Shown here: positions 61,905-64,000 of the stretch, piece by piece
How positions within the stretch are numbered: position 1 is the stretch's first letter
Layout: each line of letters opens with the position of its first letter
Assembly (NCBI GenBank): GCA_002280515.1
Contig: NCEA01000003.1
Span: 124,001 to 188,000, forward strand
DNA: 64,000 bases
Direction of reading: 5' to 3'
From: Rhodobacterales bacterium 32-67-9
GTDB taxonomy: Bacteria; Pseudomonadota; Alphaproteobacteria; Rhodobacterales; Rhodobacteraceae
Program-made: the position numbers and the translations under genes
The notes under the pieces: model-generated
The model's database searches: none
What the model saw: only the letters and a program-made list of their open reading frames with translations
Told to the model about the DNA's origin: nothing

Positions 61905-63901
61905 ATGGCGGAGACAGCCTTTCCGCACGCCCGGACCTGGCCCCGGTGGTCTGCCTGGGCGCTGGCGCTCGGTCTTTTCCTGGTGCTCTGGCTCGGGGGG
62001 AAGGATGTCGCGCCCTGGGCCTTCGACTGGCCGAAGGCGCAGACACTGCCGGCCGCGCGCTGGATAACGGCCTTCACCAAGTGGCTCCTGAACGAGGCGA
62101 GCTTCGGGCTGTTCACCTTCGCCGAGCTCACGCGCTTCATCGCGGCGGTCATCGACTTTCCCTACCGGGTCGTGCTGTCGCTGCTCTCGACCGGGTTCCT
62201 CAAGGGGCAGGGGTCGGGGGCGGTCGAGATCGTGCCGCCGCTGAGCTGGATCGCGGTGATCGTGGTCTTTGCGCTCATGGGGGCCTGGCCGGGGGGCGGC
62301 GCCTGGCCCTGCTGGTCGCCGCCTGCTTTGTCTTCATCGCGGTCTTCGGGCAGTGGCAAAGTGCCATGGTGACGCTGGCCTCGATCCTCGTCGCGGTGCC
62401 GCTCGGTGTCGTGGGCGGGCTGATGCTCGGCATCCTCGCCTGGCGGAGCGCGGTTTTCGAGCGGGCGATCCGCCCGGTTCTCGACCTGATGCAGACGATC
62501 CCGGTCTTTGCCTATCTGGTGCCGATCCTCTTTCTCTTCGGGTTCGGGCCGACGGCGGCAGTGGTCGCCACCTTGATCTACGCGATGCCGCCGATGACGC
62601 GGGTGACCCAGCTCGCGCTGGCGCGGGTGCCGGGAGAGCTTCAGGACCTTGGCCGCATGGTCGGTTGCACGCGGCGGCAGATGCTCTGGCGGGTGATGGT
62701 ACCCTCGGCGCGCGATGCGCTGATGGTCGGCGTCAACCAGGTGATCATGCTCAGCCTCAACATGGTGATCATCGCGTCGATGATCGGCGCGGGCGGGCTT
62801 GGCTTCGACGTTCTGGCGGCTTTGCGGCGGCTTGATTTCGGTGCCGGGCTCGAGGCCGGGTTCGCCATCGTGGCGCTTGCGATCGCGCTCGACCGGCTGA
62901 GCCATGCGGTCGCGACGCGGCAGGGTGGGGTGACCGGGGGCGGTTTGGTCGCGCGGCATCCCTATCTTGTCGCAGCGCTCGCGACGGTGCTGGTCGCCGG
63001 CATCCTCGGGCTGGTTGCGCCCTCGGCCCAGACCTATCCGGTCGGGTGGGAGCTGTCGACCGGCACGTTCTGGAGCCGGGTCGTCGAATGGATCAACGTC
63101 AACTTCTTCGACTACCTCGAAGCGATGAAGAACGCGGTCCTGCTGAACCTGCTCGTCCCCTTCAAACGCTTCCTTCTCGGCCTGCCCTGGGCCGGGGTTG
63201 CGGGGCTTCTGGCCTTCGCCGGCTGGAGGCTCGGCGGCTGGCGGCTCGCGGCGCTGACCGGGGGACTTGCCCTGCTGATCGCGGTCGCGGGGCTTTGGGA
63301 AAAGGCGATGATCACCGTCTATCTCTGCGGCATCTCGTCCGCAATCGCGATGCTGGTAGGGCTGCCGGTCGGCATCCTCGCGGCGGAGCGCGAGCGTCTC
63401 TGGGTCGTAGTCCGCGCTGTCATCGACACGTTGCAGACGCTGCCCTCCTTCGTCTACCTGATGCCGGCCGTGATGCTCTTCCGGGTCGGCGACTTCACCG
63501 CGATGATCGCGGTCGTGGCCTTCGCCGTGGCCCCGGCGATCCGCTACACGGTGCTGGGCCTGCAGGGTGTCGACCCGCGGCTGATCGAGGCGGGCCGGGC
63601 GATGGGCTGCACCGAGGGCCAGATCCTGACGCGCATCCGGTTGAGGCTCGCGCTGCCGGAGATATTGCTGGGCCTCAACCAGACAATCATGTTCGCGCTC
63701 TCGATGCTGGTGATCACCGCGCTCGTCGGCACCCGCGACCTCGGGCAGGAGGTCTATATCGCGCTGACCAAGGCCGATCCGGGGCGCGGACTCGTCGCCG
63801 GGCTGGCGGTCGCGTTCATCGCGATCATCGCCGACCGGCTGATCCAGTCCGGGGCGCGGGCGGCGCGGGCGCGGCTCGGGCTTGGGGAGGGTGCGGCGTG
63901 A
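61905..63901 (+). pseudogene. Double-length ABC permease (two MetI domains) with a one-base frameshift
   Basis: Coding starts at ATG 61905 (MAETAFPHARTWPRWSAWAL) and is in frame to about 62290, then the protein continues in the -1 frame to 63901. The join is at a run of six G (62291-62296). Adding one G would give a 665-aa product. It would have two inner-membrane permease domains, each with an EAA loop: GRMVGCTRRQMLWRVMVPSA and GRAMGCTEGQILTRIRLRLA. The remaining sequence shows no other damage, so this may be a sequencing or assembly error, a true inactivation, or ribosomal frameshifting. It is the partner of the preceding binding protein and ATPase. Confidence 0.8.
62291..62297 (+). other. 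Homopolymer/slippery heptamer G GGG GGC at the frameshift
   Basis: In the upstream reading frame the bases divide as G-GGG-GGC, which fits the X-XXY-YYZ pattern for -1 slippage. The change of frame seen in the permease gene is exactly -1 at this place. Both zero-frame codons and both shifted codons encode Gly. Confidence 0.45.
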
Positions 63902-63915
63902 TGGTGAGGGCGGAT

Positions 63916-63950
63916 GCCTCCGGCGGGGATATTTCAGGCAAGATGAAGGG
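63916..63950 (+). repeat. Intergenic repeat copy 5
   Basis: GCCTCCGGCGGGGATATTTC followed by AGGCAAGATGAAGGG. It lies 14 bp after the permease stop and nine bases before the next ATG, with its AAGGGG end placed as a ribosome site. Confidence 0.7.
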
Positions 63951-63958
63951 GCGGGCGC

Positions 63959-64000
63959 ATGAGCCTTGAGCGCATCCGGGCGCTGCCCTGCTGGGCGGGG
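63959..64000 (+). CDS. Start of a gene cut by the window edge
   Basis: Fourteen codons are visible from ATG 63959: MSLERIRALPCWAG. AAGGGGCGG from the preceding repeat supplies the ribosome site. The opening resembles the N-terminus of choline-kinase-like phosphotransferases (an LPCW segment just before the glycine-rich loop), which would suit a quaternary-amine transporter operon, but so short a fragment cannot settle the identity. Confidence 0.45.
   Translation, partial: MSLERIRALPCWAG

Noticed and set aside
59799-61928. 709-aa minus-strand frame opposite the ABC binding protein and ATPase genes
   Set aside because: Arg/Gly/His/Leu-rich with no motif; the plus-strand genes have full ABC signatures.

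Overview
The window is about 64 kb of GC-rich chromosomal DNA with dense, short-spaced, often ATGA-overlapping genes. It most resembles an alphaproteobacterium of the Rhodobacterales (Rhodobacteraceae). Pointers are the AI-2E permease/hdaA/ppk/ppx block, an aa3-type ctaD next to a cytochrome c2 gene, PRC-barrel, UPF0280 and DUF2244 genes, TRAP transporters, and an intergenic repeat with the core CCTCCGGCGGAGGTATTT. There is no phage, insertion sequence, CRISPR array or rRNA operon. One tRNA gene is present (Leu, anticodon GAG).

The left part (1-29.5 kb) is mostly housekeeping. It holds an endonuclease/exonuclease/phosphatase fragment, polyphosphate metabolism (ppx, ppk), the replication regulator hdaA, and a PPDK-like protein whose ATP-grasp half looks decayed. 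These are followed by a cell-wall hydrolase, the folate/cell-wall operon folB-folP-glmM, a DMT exporter, and ilvC divergent from two tandem Lrp/AsnC regulators. Next come a class V aminotransferase, a UbiH-type hydroxylase, a pyrimidine nucleotidase, a GntR regulator, a glycosyltransferase with an MshEN-like domain, carA, yqeY, ctaD, cycA and lipB.

The middle (30.6-52.4 kb) is the most interesting part. A MarR regulator is divergent from an operon: UPF0280 protein, DUF1185 protein, molybdenum-hydroxylase FAD subunit, fused 2Fe-2S/molybdopterin subunit, 6-hydroxynicotinate reductase-like protein. A convergent gene encodes an enamidase-like amidohydrolase. Hydroxylase, ferredoxin-dependent ring reductase and enamidase are the three signature steps of the reductive (Eubacterium barkeri-type) nicotinate pathway, here in an organism with an aerobic oxidase. 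The enamidase gene lies directly downstream, on the same strand, of a TAXI-type TRAP transporter (binding protein, fused permease, DUF1850) and a DctB/DctD-like pair, suggesting coupled uptake and degradation of an N-heterocyclic acid. A second DctB/DctD-like pair reads the other way into a DctPQM TRAP transporter. Its DctD-like regulator has lost the Walker A lysine and the GAFTGA loop.

The right part (52.4-64 kb) is an aminoethylphosphonate degradation unit: a LysR regulator divergent from phnW-phnA-phnY and a PbfA-like ammonia-lyase gene. After it come a DeoR regulator and a quaternary-amine-type ABC transporter. The transporter's double-length permease gene carries a one-base frameshift at a run of six G. 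A gene cut by the window edge follows.
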